From: Buchnera aphidicola (Melanaphis sacchari)
GTDB taxonomy: Bacteria > Pseudomonadota > Gammaproteobacteria > Enterobacterales > Enterobacteriaceae
Length of the DNA: 64,000 nucleotides
NCBI RefSeq assembly: GCF_003096055.1
Contig: NZ_CP029161.1
Span: forward strand, 496,001 to 560,000
Direction: 5' to 3'
Made by a program: the position numbers and the translations under genes
Notes under the pieces: generated by a model
The model's input: the letters and a program-made list of their open reading frames with translations, nothing else
Database searches by the model: none
What the model was told of the DNA's origin: nothing
In this document: positions 28,551-39,148 of the stretch, one piece after another
Numbering within the stretch: position 1 is the stretch's first letter
Layout of the letters: every line of letters starts with the position of its first letter

Positions 28551-28571
28551 GCTACTAATATATTTAGTAGC
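28551..28571 (+). terminator. Hairpin after aroC
   Basis: GCTACTAA (28551-28558), loop TATAT, TTAGTAGC (28564-28571) form a perfect 8-bp stem 30 bases past the aroC stop, followed by a T-rich A/T stretch. It is a likely aroC transcript end and also faces the 3' end of the bcp pseudogene. Confidence 0.6.
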
Positions 28572-28621
28572 ATATAAATATTTTATAATTTTATTTATTA
28601 TTTAATAATAATTGATATCCT

Positions 28622-29079
28622 ATTTTTTATTCAATTATGATAAAATAATTTTGTAAAAATCTTTGTACTTAAATTGAGTAAAAAAAATTTTAATAAATTC
28701 ATAATTATTAAATGAAAAAAACTAGAATGATGAATATCAAAATATTTTTTCTCATAAATAATTTTTACCTTACATACCAAATATTTTACTAATAATTTTC
28801 TTATCAAAAAATAAAGTAAAAAATTTAATATTTTTTAATAAAATTAAATAACTTATTAGTCAAATCTAAACTAATTCCTACAATATTAACTTTCTTTTTT
28901 AAACTAATCTAAATTATTTCCAATATTACACACTTCTACTGTACAAGCAGAAGTCATACCTTTTGAATAAAAATAAAGAAGAACTTTTTACTTAAAAAAT
29001 GTGATAATTTTATTAATTAATTATTTTAATTAGAAAGAACAAATTGAGGAGCAATGTCACCAGATTTAATTTGAAAAAT
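28622..29079 (-). pseudogene. bcp: Decayed thiol peroxidase gene (bcp)
   Basis: Conceptual translation of the minus strand, moving between frames, follows E. coli Bcp in order. KSGDIAPQF (near 29067-29041) matches KAGDIAPKF. KLSHFLSKKFFFIFIQK matches the VNLTDFQGQRVLVYFYPK region. GMTSACTVEVC (near 28960-28928) matches AMTPGCTVQAC, the peroxidatic cysteine. VNIVGISLD matches VDVLGISTD. KKYFDIHHSSFF matches the KTYDGIHRISFL region, and FKYKDFYKIILS matches FKTSNHHDVVLN. At least six in-frame stops and several frameshifts interrupt it, and the start ATG reads ATA. E. coli has bcp beside dapA and gcvR, matching this location. It is a relic, not a coding gene. Confidence 0.85.
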
Positions 29080-29410
29080 TATATAATAAACTTCCGTATT
29101 ACATAAAAAATAAAAATATACTATATTAGTATATATAGCATAATTTTTTAAAATTGAATGAAACTTAAAATGATAAAATTTTAATTAAAATAATACGTTT
29201 TTAAAAATATAGATAATAATTATTTAATACAAGTAATAAATTTATAAAATAAAAAATTAATTATTTAAAATTTATTAGCTTGTTAAATGAAACAACTTAT
29301 TCATAATATTTTTTTATTTAAATTAAATATTAAATTTATAATTTTATGTATTCAGTTTCAATTTAAACTTAAAGTATTATAAATATTATTTATGCAGGAG
29401 AATAAAAATA
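29080..29410 (+). other. Spacer upstream of dapA
   Basis: About 330 bases between the bcp relic and dapA. AGGAG at 29396-29400 is the dapA ribosome binding site, 10 bases before the ATG. An A+T-only-like inverted repeat ATATACTA, TAT, TAGTATAT lies at 29116-29134. E. coli has gcvR in this interval; I could not recognise a gcvR remnant. Confidence 0.4.
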
Positions 29411-30295
29411 ATGTTCACAGGAAGTATTGTTGCGCTAATCACTCCAATGAATAAAGAAGGTAAAATTTGCCATTCTAGTTTAAAAAAATTAATTGACTAT
29501 CATGTCTTAAGTAAGACAAAAGCTATTGTCTCTATTGGGACTACTGGAGAATCTGCTACTTTAAGTCAAGAAGAACATATTAAAATAGTTATGTTAACTT
29601 TAGAATTAGCTAATAAAAGAATTCCTATTATTGCCGGAACAGGAGCAAATGCCACAACAGAAGCTATATCTCTGACAAAAAGATTTGAAAATTCTGGAAT
29701 TGCAGGATGTCTTACAGTAACTCCATACTATAATAAACCTACCCAAGAAGGATTATATCAACATTTTAAAGCTATTTCAGAAAGTACAGAACTACCTCAA
29801 ATACTATATAATGTTCCTAGTAGGACTGGATGCGATTTATTACCTTCAACAATTTCTAGGCTCGCTGAATTTAAAAATATTATTGGAATTAAAGAAGCAA
29901 CAGGTGATTTATCAAGAATTAATAAAATCAAGAAATTAGTTAAAAATAATTTTTTGTTAATTAGCGGTGATGACGCGACAGCATTAGATTTTATGCAATT
30001 AGGAGGTCATGGAGTAATATCTGTAACAGCAAATGTAGCTGCAAAAGAGATGGTTGAAATATGTTCATATGCACTAAAGGGTGATTTTCTTCAAGCAAGA
30101 ATTATGAATGAACGTTTAATGCCATTACATGAAGCTTTATTTATAGAATCTAATCCAATTCCAATAAAATGGTTGGCAAAAGAAATGGGTTTAATAAAAA
30201 ATGATACATTGCGATTACCTATGACTCCAATTTTAGATTCAACCCGTATACAACTTAAAAAAGCCCTTCAAAATGCTAACATTAAAAATTCATAA
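29411..30295 (+). CDS. dapA: 4-hydroxy-tetrahydrodipicolinate synthase
   Basis: This enzyme commits aspartate semialdehyde and pyruvate to lysine and meso-diaminopimelate. The 294-residue protein (E. coli 292) has [10 protein letters not shown] (about 43-52), the catalytic Tyr in LYNVPSRTG (about 132-140) and the Schiff-base Lys in GIKEATGDL (about 159-167). It overlaps the following bamC reading frame by 23 bases, preserving the E. coli dapA-bamC order. It works with dapE in this window. Confidence 0.97.
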   Translation: MFTGSIVALITPMNKEGKICHSSLKKLIDYHVLSKTKAIVSIGTTGESATLSQEEHIKIVMLTLELANKRIPIIAGTGANATTEAISLTKRFENSGIAGCLTVTPYYNKPTQEGLYQHFKAISESTELPQILYNVPSRTGCDLLPSTISRLAEFKNIIGIKEATGDLSRINKIKKLVKNNFLLISGDDATALDFMQLGGHGVISVTANVAAKEMVEICSYALKGDFLQARIMNERLMPLHEALFIESNPIPIKWLAKEMGLIKNDTLRLPMTPILDSTRIQLKKALQNANIKNS

Positions 30296-30518
30296 ATTTT
30301 TTTTTAATACAAGTATTATTATTTTTTATATTTTAATTCTATTTTTTGCAACATCATGCTCTTTAAAAATGCCGCAAAAAAAAAGCTTTTTTTTAAAAAA
30401 ATTAATTATACCAAAAGATATTAATTTTCCTTCTCAAGATAAAGAATATTATATTCCGTATACACAAGATGATTTAAATAAAAAAAATTATGATATATTT
30501 CCTCCTGAAATAAAATAG
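30273..30518 (+). CDS. bamC: Miniature BamC lipoprotein
   Basis: An 81-residue lipoprotein follows dapA exactly where E. coli has bamC. It has a positively charged start, a hydrophobic segment (about 12-27) and a lipobox ending ATSC (Cys29). The mature 53 residues match only the unstructured N-terminal tail of BamC, the part that wraps BamD: spaced Leu, Pro, YYIPY and a closing DIFPPEIK for E. coli residues up to about 84. Both folded helix-grip domains (about 260 residues) are absent and no remnant follows before dapE. The first ATG lies inside dapA without a clear binding site, so the exact start is uncertain. The assignment rests on synteny and motif spacing. Confidence 0.72.
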   Translation: MLTLKIHKFFFNTSIIIFYILILFFATSCSLKMPQKKSFFLKKLIIPKDINFPSQDKEYYIPYTQDDLNKKNYDIFPPEIK

Positions 30519-30641
30519 CTTTTTTTAAAAAAATTATTCTAAAAAATTAATCTTTATTATAATCTTTAAATTATAGATATAAATCAGGTGCAGACTATCT
30601 CAAATGATATTTCTGCATCATAAAATCTATTAAAAATATAT

Positions 30642-31778
30642 TTAAGAAATGTTAACAAGTAAGTTTTTCATAATACTTTCATAAATTAAACTCAATTTTT
30701 TTAAATCAGATACTTTTACACATTCGTTAATTTTATGAATGCTATTATTTGTTAAACCTAATTCTACTATTTCAGATTTCATTAAAGCAATAAAACGACC
30801 ATCTGAAGTCCCACCATCGGTAGACAATATAGGTTGTACATCATTGAACTCTTTAATTGATTGAATAGTTTTATTTATTAATAATCCATTTTTCGTTAAA
30901 AATGGCTTCCCAGAAATATACCATTCTAAAGAATAATTAATATTACTATCTTTTAAAATTTTTACAAATCTTGATTTAATCTCATTTTCTGAAATTGAAA
31001 TTCCAAAACGAAAATTAAATTGAACAAACAAAGATCCCGGAATAACATTATTACTTCCCTCACCTGAATGAATATTTGAAATATTTACAATACTGGGAGA
31101 AAAAAAATGATCACCATGATCTAACTTAACAGACAACAATTTTAAGATAATTGGTAAACTTTTATGTATCGGATTATCTGCTAATTGGGGATATGCAATA
31201 TGACCTTGAATACCATAAATTTTTAAATTTGCCGTAATAGAACCTCGTCGACCATTTTTTATAGTATCACCAATAGTAACATTACTAGAAGGTTCTCCTA
31301 CTATACAATAATCAATTTTATCATTTTTAGAAATTAAATAATCTACGACCTTCTTGGTTCCATCTAAAGCGGAAGATTCTTCATCTGAAGTAATTAAAAA
31401 TGCTAAACGACCTTGATACAGTGGAAATTTTTTTATAAAGCGCTCAGAAGCAATCATCATTGCTGCTAAAGCACCTTTCATATCTGAAGCTCCTCTGCCA
31501 AATAAAAAACCATGATTTATTACCGGATCAAAGGGATTATTAGTCCATTGAGAATATTCACCGGGAGAAACTACATCTGTATGTCCAGCAAAGGCTAAAG
31601 TTTTTCCAGACCCTCTTGTAGCCCAAAAATTTTTTGTATTATTTACATTAACTCTTGTTACTTTGAAATCAAGATTACGAAAAAAATCAATCATAATATC
31701 CTGACAACCTAAATCTTGCGGACTGATAGAAGGTATTCGAATTAATTTTTTTGTCAGTTCAACAATTGAAGAAATCAT
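30642..31778 (-). CDS. dapE: Succinyl-diaminopimelate desuccinylase
   Basis: This dinuclear zinc hydrolase makes LL-diaminopimelate for lysine and cell wall. Started at 31778 (MISSIVELT, aligned to E. coli MSCPVIELT, with GAGAG 5-7 bases upstream) it has 378 residues; a Met four codons earlier is possible. Zinc and catalytic residues are in AGHTDVV (about 65-71), RGASDMKG (about 95-102), SDEESSA (about 129-135), VGEPSS and the C-terminal SIHKINECV. It converges on bamC and follows tkt. Confidence 0.95.
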   Translation of the reverse strand: MISSIVELTKKLIRIPSISPQDLGCQDIMIDFFRNLDFKVTRVNVNNTKNFWATRGSGKTLAFAGHTDVVSPGEYSQWTNNPFDPVINHGFLFGRGASDMKGALAAMMIASERFIKKFPLYQGRLAFLITSDEESSALDGTKKVVDYLISKNDKIDYCIVGEPSSNVTIGDTIKNGRRGSITANLKIYGIQGHIAYPQLADNPIHKSLPIILKLLSVKLDHGDHFFSPSIVNISNIHSGEGSNNVIPGSLFVQFNFRFGISISENEIKSRFVKILKDSNINYSLEWYISGKPFLTKNGLLINKTIQSIKEFNDVQPILSTDGGTSDGRFIALMKSEIVELGLTNNSIHKINECVKVSDLKKLSLIYESIMKNLLVNIS

Positions 31779-31829
31779 ATACACTCTCATAAAAATTTTT
31801 TATTTAAATATAAATTATATCTACTAAAT

Positions 31830-31848
31830 GGGGCTATATATAAGCCCC
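31830..31848 (-). terminator. G+C-rich hairpin after tkt
   Basis: GGGGCT (31830-31835), loop ATATATA, AGCCCC (31843-31848) is a perfect stem and stands out in such A+T-rich sequence. It lies 27 bases past the tkt stop on the minus strand, followed by ATTTAGT. It is a likely tkt 3' end or transcript-stability element. Confidence 0.6.
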
Positions 31849-31874
31849 CTTAAACTATCAAAATAATTTTTGAA

Positions 31875-33875
31875 TTAATGATTTAAAAAAATTTTTGATT
31901 TATTAACTATATTATCTACAGTAAAACCAAATTTTTCAAATAATATTTCTCCTGGCGCAGACTTTCCAAATGTTTCCATTCCAATAATTAAACCATCTAT
32001 ACCTACATATTTATACCAAAAATCTTTAATACTCGCTTCTACTGCCACTCTTTTTGTTACATAAGATGGTAATATGGATTCTTTATAAATATCATCTTGT
32101 CGATCAAATACATTGGTAGAAGGCATAGAAATAACGCGCACAGAATATCCTAACGACTCAATTTTTTTCGCTGCAATTAAGGTAATTTGAACTTCGGAAC
32201 CAGAAGAAATAAAAATGATATCAACCAGCTCTTCTTGAGAGTTATATAATATATATCCTCCATAAGAAATATTTTCTAATTGGGTATTATCTCTTGGAAA
32301 TTGAAATAAATTTTGGCGTGATAAAATTAATGCAGTTGGACCTTCTTTTTTTTCAATAGCATATTTCCACGATATAGCAGTTTCCACTTGATCACTTGGT
32401 CTCCAAACATCTATATTGGGAGTTGTTCGTAAACTTGATAATTGTTCGACTGGTTGATGTGTTGGACCATCCTCGCCTAACCCAATAGAATCGTGAGTAT
32501 ATATAAAAATATGATGAGTATTCATTAATGCCGCCATTCGAACTGCATTTCGAGCGTATTCTACAAACATTAAAAATGTTGAAGTATATGGAATAAATCC
32601 TCCATGATGCGAAATACCATTAGCAATAGCTGTCATTCCAAATTCGCGTACACCATAATGAATATAATTTCCTGAAGAATTTTCTTTTATAGAAACAGAA
32701 GATGAACACATTGTTAAGTTGCTAGGAGATAAATCAGCTGATCCACCTATTAATTCAGGTAAAAAAGCATTAAATTTTTCTAAAACGTTCTGAGAAGCTT
32801 TACGACTTGCAATATTTTGAGGATTTTTTTGTAAATCAACAATATATTCTTTAGTATTTTTATACCATTCTTTAGGTAGTTCTTTTTGCATTCTTCTTGA
32901 ATATTCTTTTGCAAGATCAGGATACTCAGATTTGTAAAAATCAAATTTTTCTTTCCAAGCATTTTCGAGAATTAAACCTTTTTCAATACAATTCCATTGC
33001 TTGTATATTGAATTTGGTATTTCAAAAGGTAAGTAATTCCAATTTAAATTTTTTCGTGTTAAAAAAACTTCATTTTCTCCGAGAGGAGCTCCATGCGATT
33101 CAGACGAACCAGATTTGTTCGGAGAACCAAATCCAATAATTGTATTACAAATAATAAGCGATGGTTTATCTTTTTCCAATTTCGCTTGTTTAATAGCTCT
33201 TTGGATTGACTTGTAATCATGTCCATCTACTGAATCTAATACATGCCAATTGTAAGCTTTGAAACGCATTGCAGTATCGTCTGTAAACCAATTAGAAACA
33301 TCTCCATCTATTGAAATTCCGTTATTATCATAAAAAACAATTAATTTTCCTAATTTTAAAGTACCAGCTAAAGAACAAACTTCGTGAGAAATTCCCTCCA
33401 TTAAACAACCATCTCCCACAAATACCCAGGTATAATGATCAACTATATTAAAACTTGGGCGATTAAAATAAGAACTTAATATTTTTTCTGAAATTGCCAT
33501 ACCAACGGAATTTGCTAATCCCTGCCCTAAAGGACCTGTTGTTGTTTCAATACCGGGAGTTTCGCCTACTTCAGGATGCCCTGGAGTTTTTGAATTAAGT
33601 TGTCTAAATTTTTTTAATTGATTTATAGGTAAATCATATCCTGTAAGATGTAATAAACTGTATAACAACATAGAACCATGACCATTTGATAGTACAAAAC
33701 GATCACGATTATCCCAATGAGGATTTCGAGGATTGTGTTTAAAAAAGTCTCTCCACAAAACTTCTGAAATATCTGCCATGCCCATGGGCATTCCAGGATG
33801 ACCTGATTGAGCTTTTTGAACAGAATCAATACTTAATATTCGCACTGCATTAGCTAACTCTTTTCTTGAATGCAT
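31875..33875 (-). CDS. tkt: Transketolase
   Basis: This thiamine-diphosphate enzyme of the non-oxidative pentose phosphate pathway has 666 residues. The cofactor motif starts VGDGCLMEG (about 153-161) and ends [20 protein letters not shown] (about 24-35), the central [11 protein letters not shown] (about 411-421) and [16 protein letters not shown] (about 460-475) are intact. Adjacency to talA is the arrangement of E. coli tktB, although a single transketolase probably does all the work here. Its erythrose-4-phosphate feeds AroH. Confidence 0.96.
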   Translation of the reverse strand: MHSRKELANAVRILSIDSVQKAQSGHPGMPMGMADISEVLWRDFFKHNPRNPHWDNRDRFVLSNGHGSMLLYSLLHLTGYDLPINQLKKFRQLNSKTPGHPEVGETPGIETTTGPLGQGLANSVGMAISEKILSSYFNRPSFNIVDHYTWVFVGDGCLMEGISHEVCSLAGTLKLGKLIVFYDNNGISIDGDVSNWFTDDTAMRFKAYNWHVLDSVDGHDYKSIQRAIKQAKLEKDKPSLIICNTIIGFGSPNKSGSSESHGAPLGENEVFLTRKNLNWNYLPFEIPNSIYKQWNCIEKGLILENAWKEKFDFYKSEYPDLAKEYSRRMQKELPKEWYKNTKEYIVDLQKNPQNIASRKASQNVLEKFNAFLPELIGGSADLSPSNLTMCSSSVSIKENSSGNYIHYGVREFGMTAIANGISHHGGFIPYTSTFLMFVEYARNAVRMAALMNTHHIFIYTHDSIGLGEDGPTHQPVEQLSSLRTTPNIDVWRPSDQVETAISWKYAIEKKEGPTALILSRQNLFQFPRDNTQLENISYGGYILYNSQEELVDIIFISSGSEVQITLIAAKKIESLGYSVRVISMPSTNVFDRQDDIYKESILPSYVTKRVAVEASIKDFWYKYVGIDGLIIGMETFGKSAPGEILFEKFGFTVDNIVNKSKIFLNH

Positions 33876-33920
33876 ATTTTTTTCCTAATGTAAATTTTTT
33901 AAAAAATTTTACTTAATATC

Positions 33921-34871
33921 TTATATTAATTTAGAAAAAATATTTTCTAAACATACCTGATCTTTTCCAAAATTTCTTATGCCTTCTGATAATTTATTTA
34001 CTGCCATTTCATCTTGATTATGTTCCCATCGAAAATTTTCTTCCGAAAGTGGTAAAGGAGGTTTGACAAAATTACTTGGAGGAGTTAACTGTCTAGTTAA
34101 TTCTTTAGAACTAGATTCTAATTTATTTAGTAAAAATGGAGAAATAGTTAATCTATCACATCCAGATAAAGCTAAAATTTGTTCAACATTTCGAAAACTT
34201 GCTCCCATAATTATTGTTTTATAATTATGTTTTTTATAATAGTTATATATTTTATGAACAGATAAAACACCAGGATCTATTTCAAAAGATAATTTTGATC
34301 CTGAATGGTGCGATACATGCCAATCATAAATACGTCCAACAAAAGGTGATATGAGAAATACATTTGATTCCGCACAAGCTCTAGCTTGAGCAAAAGAAAA
34401 TAAAAGAGTTAAATTACAAGAAATATTTTCCTTTTTGAGTTCTTCTGCAGCTTTAATACATTCCCAAGTAGAAGCTAATTTAATTAATACTCTGTTTCTT
34501 GGAATGCCTTTTTTTTCATACATATTAATAATTTTCTTAGCTTTTAAAATACATTTCTCTTTATTAAAAGATAATCGAGCATCAACTTCACTAGAAATAT
34601 AACCTGGTATATTTTTTAAAATTTCTACGCCAATATCAACTAAAATCTTATCAGATGCGTTAGTTATTTTATCTTTTCTTGATCCTCCTTTTTTTTTAGC
34701 ATAACTTACTGCTCGATTGAGAAATTTGTTATAAGATTTCGAGCTTACAGCACTAAGTATCAATGATGGATTGGTAGTTGCATCACTCGGTTTGTATTTA
34801 CAAATAGATTCTATATCACTTGTGTCTGCAACAATTGTTGTAAATTTCTTTAAAGCCTCTAATTGATTCAT
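33921..34871 (-). CDS. talA: Transaldolase A
   Basis: This Schiff-base aldolase of the pentose phosphate pathway has 316 residues, the length of E. coli TalA. TTNPSLI (about 33-39) and the catalytic Lys in [17 protein letters not shown] (about 130-146) are conserved, with [11 protein letters not shown] (about 177-187) downstream. AAGGA lies just before the ATG. It is 45 bases upstream of tkt on the same strand. Confidence 0.96.
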   Translation of the reverse strand: MNQLEALKKFTTIVADTSDIESICKYKPSDATTNPSLILSAVSSKSYNKFLNRAVSYAKKKGGSRKDKITNASDKILVDIGVEILKNIPGYISSEVDARLSFNKEKCILKAKKIINMYEKKGIPRNRVLIKLASTWECIKAAEELKKENISCNLTLLFSFAQARACAESNVFLISPFVGRIYDWHVSHHSGSKLSFEIDPGVLSVHKIYNYYKKHNYKTIIMGASFRNVEQILALSGCDRLTISPFLLNKLESSSKELTRQLTPPSNFVKPPLPLSEENFRWEHNQDEMAVNKLSEGIRNFGKDQVCLENIFSKLI

Positions 34872-34942
34872 ATTTTAATCCTTTACAATGTAAATAAATA
34901 TATATAAATTTTTTTGATTTTATTAAATTTATACCTTTAATA

Positions 34943-36160
34943 TTATTCATATCTTTTAATAATTAAAGAAACGTTATTACCACCAAATCCAAAGCTATTA
35001 GACATAGCTGTATTAATTTTTTTAGTAATAATTTTTTTTATAATATTCATATTTTTTGCATATGGTTCTAAACATTTAATATTAATACTTGGAGCTATAA
35101 AATTATATCTTAACATTAATAATGTATAAATAATTTCATGAACTCCAGAAGCTCCTAAAGAATGCCCAGTCATCGATTTCGTTGCTGAAATTATTGGTAA
35201 TTTTTCATTATAAAAAGATTTTTTAATAGATTCTAATTCTATTAAATCACCTAATTTTGTAGAAGTTCCATGAACATTTAGATAATCAATAGATAAATTT
35301 TTTTTATTTTTTACTAAATTCATACAACGTATTGCTCCTTCTCCTGAAGGAACAATCATACTATTACCATCAGATGTTGTTGAATATCCAATAATTTCAG
35401 CATAAATTTCAGCAGACCGAGAAAGTGCAGAATGCAAATCTTCGATAACTAATATTCCCGCTCCTCCAGATATAACAAAACCATCTCGATTGATATCGTA
35501 CACACGTGATGCTTTATCAGGAATATGATTAAAATGACTAGAAAGTGCTTTCATTGAATCAAACTCATATGCTAGCTGCCAACTAACTTCTTCACCACCA
35601 CCTGCAAAAATTAAATCTTGTTTTCCAGATTTTACTAATTCAAATGCATGACCTATACAATTTCCAGAAGTTGAACAAGCTGAACTAACAGAATAACTTA
35701 TACCATAAATTTTAAAACAAGTAGATAAACAAGCTGATATTCCCGAAGTCATAGATTGAATGGCTGTATAAGGACTTATAGTCTTTAAAAGACAACTATT
35801 TTTTTTAAAACTTATACCTTTACTAAGTTTTCGCGCTCCTCCGCCAGAACCAACAATTAAACCAACACGTTGATTTTTTTGATATTGTTTAATTTTTAAA
35901 TTAGAATCTTTAATAGCTTCTTCCATTGATAATAAAGCATAAACAGAACCATCACTCATAAAACGAACATTTCTATTTTTTACTATATCTTTAATTTCTA
36001 ATTTAATGTTTCCCCAAACTTGACTTCTCATACCGAAATCTTTCATTTCTTGAGAAAATGTAATTCCTGAAATTCCATTTAACAAAGAATTCAACACTTC
36101 TTTTTTATTATTACCAATACTTGAAATAATACCAAAACCTGTAATTACTACTCTTCTCAC
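34943..36160 (-). CDS. fabB: 3-oxoacyl-ACP synthase I
   Basis: FabB elongates acyl-ACP in fatty-acid synthesis. The protein has 405 residues (E. coli 406) and begins with GTG, as in E. coli, preceded by AAGGA. The catalytic Cys is in SSACSTSGNCIG (about 160-171), the two His in HGTSTKLGD (about 296-304) and TGHSLGASG (about 329-337), with Lys in SATKSMTG. NSFGFGGNN closes the fold. Retention shows that this symbiont can still extend fatty acids, provided the other fab genes exist elsewhere. Confidence 0.96.
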   Translation of the reverse strand: MRRVVITGFGIISSIGNNKKEVLNSLLNGISGITFSQEMKDFGMRSQVWGNIKLEIKDIVKNRNVRFMSDGSVYALLSMEEAIKDSNLKIKQYQKNQRVGLIVGSGGGARKLSKGISFKKNSCLLKTISPYTAIQSMTSGISACLSTCFKIYGISYSVSSACSTSGNCIGHAFELVKSGKQDLIFAGGGEEVSWQLAYEFDSMKALSSHFNHIPDKASRVYDINRDGFVISGGAGILVIEDLHSALSRSAEIYAEIIGYSTTSDGNSMIVPSGEGAIRCMNLVKNKKNLSIDYLNVHGTSTKLGDLIELESIKKSFYNEKLPIISATKSMTGHSLGASGVHEIIYTLLMLRYNFIAPSINIKCLEPYAKNMNIIKKIITKKINTAMSNSFGFGGNNVSLIIKRYE

Positions 36161-36269
36161 TGACTATTCCTTAAATTTAAAAAATTTGCTATAGTAAAAT
36201 ACTACAAAATAATACTCATATAATAAATCATGAATATTTCTTATTAAAAATACATATTTGGATAAAAAA

Positions 36270-37129
36270 GTGAATTTATTCGATACTAACAATGGTATTC
36301 TCTATATTGTTCCAACACCTATTGGTAATTTATCTGATATTACTTATCGAGCCATAGAGATTTTAAAAAAAGTTAATTTAATAGCAGTTGAAAACATCCG
36401 ACATACTAACATCTTACTAGAACATTTTAATATAAAAAATGTTTTAACCACTTTAAATAAAAATAACGAACTGATAAAAAGTAATTATTTAATTCAAAAA
36501 CTAAAAGAAGGAAAAAATGTTGCCTTAGTATCTAATGCAGGAACACCACTCATTAATGATCCAGGCTATTACTTAATAAAAAAATGTCATTTTTTAAATA
36601 TTAAAATTATTCCTCTTCCCGGTCCTTGCGCCGCTATTACAGCATTAATTGCCTCCGGAATATCTAGCAATCGCTTTTGCTATGAGGGCTTTTTACCATC
36701 AAAAAAAAAACTAGATGCGATCTATTATACTCTTTAAGAAAAGAACAACGAACAATGATCTTTTATGAAACAAAACACCGAATTATTCAAAGTATAAAAG
36801 ATATTATTGAACAAATTAGTAAAACTAGATACTTAGTCATTGCTAAAGAAATTACAAAAAAATGGGAATCTATTTACGGTACAACTGCGGATAACATGTT
36901 AACTTGGCTAAAATCAGATAAAAATCGTTATCAAAAAGGAGAAATGATTATTATTTTAAATGGCTTTCAAGAAATAAAAAATAAAAATATTTCAGAAAAA
37001 ATTATTAATACATTTAAAATATTAAAAAATTCACTTTCTTTTAAAGAATCTATACTAGTTACTTCTCAAATATATAAAATTAAAAAAAATAAATTATATC
37101 GTTACATGTTAAAAAATAAAGAGCAATGA
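36270..37129 (+). CDS. rsmI: 16S rRNA C1402 2'-O-methyltransferase, interrupted at an A10 tract
   Basis: RsmI (YraL) methylates the ribose of C1402 in 16S rRNA. The first frame has [25 protein letters not shown] and [12 protein letters not shown], then runs into a stop shortly after ten A's (36701-36710). The homologous continuation, [12 protein letters not shown] and KGEMIIIL, is one frame over. One extra A gives 286 residues, exactly the E. coli length, with [12 protein letters not shown] joined to the RTMIFYE segment. I prefer the GTG at 36270 (GGA 7 bases upstream) over a TTG 12 bases earlier. It is the second of three genes here with the same lesion. The stop codon lies in the rnpB promoter. 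Confidence 0.82.
36701..36710 (+). repeat. A10 homopolymer in rsmI
   Basis: Ten A's bounded by C on both sides mark the frame break of rsmI. Homology before and after requires one additional A. Confidence 0.95.
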
Positions 37130-37154
37130 CATTCTTATTAAAATAATATATAAT
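37126..37154 (+). promoter_or_regulatory. rnpB promoter
   Basis: ATGACA (37126-37131; 5 of 6 to the -35 consensus), a 17-base spacer and a perfect TATAAT (37149-37154) sit 9 bases before the RNA 5' end predicted by homology. The rsmI stop codon TGA is inside the -35 element. Confidence 0.7.
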
Positions 37155-37163
37155 TAAATTTTT

Positions 37164-37549
37164 AAAGTTGATAAAACAGTCGCTGTTTAGTTTTTTAATA
37201 AACTAAAAAGAGGAAAGTCCGGGCTCCATAGAGCAAAGGTGCCAGGTAATACCTGGAAAGCGAAAGCTTATGACTAGTGCAACAGAAAAAAAACCACCTT
37301 ATTTTATAAATTTATTATTATAAATATACGGAAAGGGTGAAAAGGTGCGGTAAGAGCGCACCGCATAGTTGGCAACAACTTATGGCAGGGTAAACTCCAC
37401 CTGGAGCAAAGTCAAATATAAGTTAATATTCTAGAAGTATTGCTCGTACTTTAAAAAAACCTGGGTAGACTGCTTGAATTAATAAGTAATTATTAATCTA
37501 GATGAATGACTGTTTAAAACAGAACCCGGCTTATATATCAACTTACTAA
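37164..37549 (+). ncRNA. rnpB: RNase P RNA
   Basis: This is the catalytic RNA that matures tRNA 5' ends. Core blocks identical or nearly so to E. coli M1 RNA run in order: ACAGTCGC, GAGGAAAGTCCGGGCTCCATA, GTGCCAGGTAA, AGTGCAACAGA, AGGGTGAAA, GTGCGGTAAGAGCGCACCGC, GGTAAACTCCACC, GGAGCAA, CTAGATGAATGACTGT and AGAACCCGGCTTAT. Peripheral helices (near 37190-37210 and 37310-37340) are A+T-replaced but can still pair. The length is about 386 bases (E. coli 377). Ends are placed by homology. It is needed for the four tRNAs in this window. Confidence 0.96.
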
Positions 37550-37567
37550 TAAAAAAAGATTAAAATT

Positions 37568-37598
37568 AAAAGGTAATAAATTTATTACCTTTTTTTTT
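37568..37598 (+). terminator. rnpB terminator, possibly bidirectional
   Basis: A 26-base perfect palindrome (arms AAAAGGTAATAAA and TTTATTACCTTTT, 37568-37593) is followed by a T run to 37598. It lies 18 bases after rnpB and 22 bases beyond the pmbA stop from the other side, so it could serve both convergent genes. Confidence 0.8.
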
Positions 37599-37619
37599 AA
37601 TTTTTAAAAAATAAAATTA

Positions 37620-38963
37620 TTAATTTCCTGAAATTTGTATTTCAGATAATAATATCGAACCACATTGAATGTTATTATATATGTTTATATCGTTACTAAT
37701 ACTGACAATACTATTCCACATAGTTTTTAAATTACCCGATATCGTCACTTGATGTACTGGATATTTAATTTCTCCATTTTCCACCCAAAATCCTGTCGCG
37801 CCACGAGAGTAATTACCAGTGACAATATCTACACCTTGACCCATTAATTCAGTTATTAATAAACCTGATTTCATATTTTTTAATAATTGTTCAAAAGATA
37901 TATTTTGATTTGAAATTAACCAGTTGTAAATTCCTCCAGAATGCCCTGTACTAATTAATCCTAATTTACGTGCATTATAAGTATTTAATAACCAAGTTTT
38001 TAAAATCCCATCTTTAATAATATCTCTTTTTGCAGAATAAACACCTTCATTATCAAACGGTTTACTCCCTAATCCTTGTTTAATATGAGGATCTTCTATG
38101 ACATTCAACCATTTAGGAAAAATTTTTTTATTTAATTTACGTAATAAAAAAGTAGATTTTTTACAAATGTTGTCACCACTGATAGCGGAGATAAGATAAG
38201 AAAAAAAATGAGCAGATATTTTATTAGAAAAAATAATAGGAGATTTTATAGTTTTTATCTTTCGTATTCCTAATCGAGATACAACGCTTTTAGCAGTTTT
38301 ATAACCAATTATTTTAGATGGTTCTAAATTATCTATTTTTCTTGCAATAGAATAACTAAAATCTCTCTGCATAGAGAAATTATCTTTAGCTATCATACAA
38401 ATATAGTTTGAATAACGAGTTGAATTATATTTTCCTAGCATTCCTAAACTATTAGCAAAAATATTTATAGTCATATGACTACTAAAAAAACTACCTTCAC
38501 TATTAATAATTCTTGCATCAAATTGAAAAGCTTCATTTTCTGCTTGAATAATATCATCAATTTTTCTTTTAATATTTATTTCTTCAGGATGAAATAAATC
38601 TAAATTTTTCGGATGAAAGCATAATGATTCTATATTTGGAAGACCTGAAAAAAAATCAGAAGAAGAATATTTAGAAATATTAATAGCAATATCTAACATC
38701 TTTTTAATTCCGTTAACAGTAAAATCCCTGGATGAAACACTACCTTTAGAAAATTTATTATAAACTGTAATAAAAAGAGCGCCATCATTATTAAATTCTA
38801 CATTATCTAATATTTTATTTCTTATATTTATATTCATTCCTATAGTTTTTTTAATAAAAATTTCAATAGGAAAGTTGACTTTTTCTTTAGCTAAATTTAA
38901 AGTATTCTTGACTGTATTAAGAAGAAACATTTCTTCTTTTTTGATTTGATCAATAAGATTCAT
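37620..38963 (-). CDS. pmbA: TldE/PmbA protease subunit
   Basis: The 447-residue protein aligns end to end with E. coli PmbA/TldE (450), partner of TldD in a heterodimeric metalloprotease that matures microcin B17 and degrades Ccd[16 protein letters not shown] (about 52-66), [10 protein letters not shown] (about 155-164), [17 protein letters not shown] (about 266-282) and the C-terminal [19 protein letters not shown] are conserved. TldE subunits lack the zinc-ligand set, and none is seen here. Its cellular substrate in a symbiont is unknown. It is divergent from ppa. Confidence 0.94.
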   Translation of the reverse strand: MNLIDQIKKEEMFLLNTVKNTLNLAKEKVNFPIEIFIKKTIGMNINIRNKILDNVEFNNDGALFITVYNKFSKGSVSSRDFTVNGIKKMLDIAINISKYSSSDFFSGLPNIESLCFHPKNLDLFHPEEINIKRKIDDIIQAENEAFQFDARIINSEGSFFSSHMTINIFANSLGMLGKYNSTRYSNYICMIAKDNFSMQRDFSYSIARKIDNLEPSKIIGYKTAKSVVSRLGIRKIKTIKSPIIFSNKISAHFFSYLISAISGDNICKKSTFLLRKLNKKIFPKWLNVIEDPHIKQGLGSKPFDNEGVYSAKRDIIKDGILKTWLLNTYNARKLGLISTGHSGGIYNWLISNQNISFEQLLKNMKSGLLITELMGQGVDIVTGNYSRGATGFWVENGEIKYPVHQVTISGNLKTMWNSIVSISNDINIYNNIQCGSILLSEIQISGN

Positions 38964-39148
38964 ATATAAGTTCCTTGAATTATTATATATAATTTAAGCT
39001 CAAAATTTTTTTAAAAATGCATTGAGATTATTTTAAATATACGCAATTATATAAAAAAAATGCTTTTTTTCCAAATAAATTACTTGATATAAAAAAGAAA
39101 CTTTTCAATTCAAAAAATAAGTTTTTTTATAAAATAAGGAATTCACAA

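Noticed and set aside
29116..29134. 8-bp A+T inverted repeat upstream of dapA
   Set aside because: Too A+T-rich to stand out; kept only as a remark in the spacer entry.
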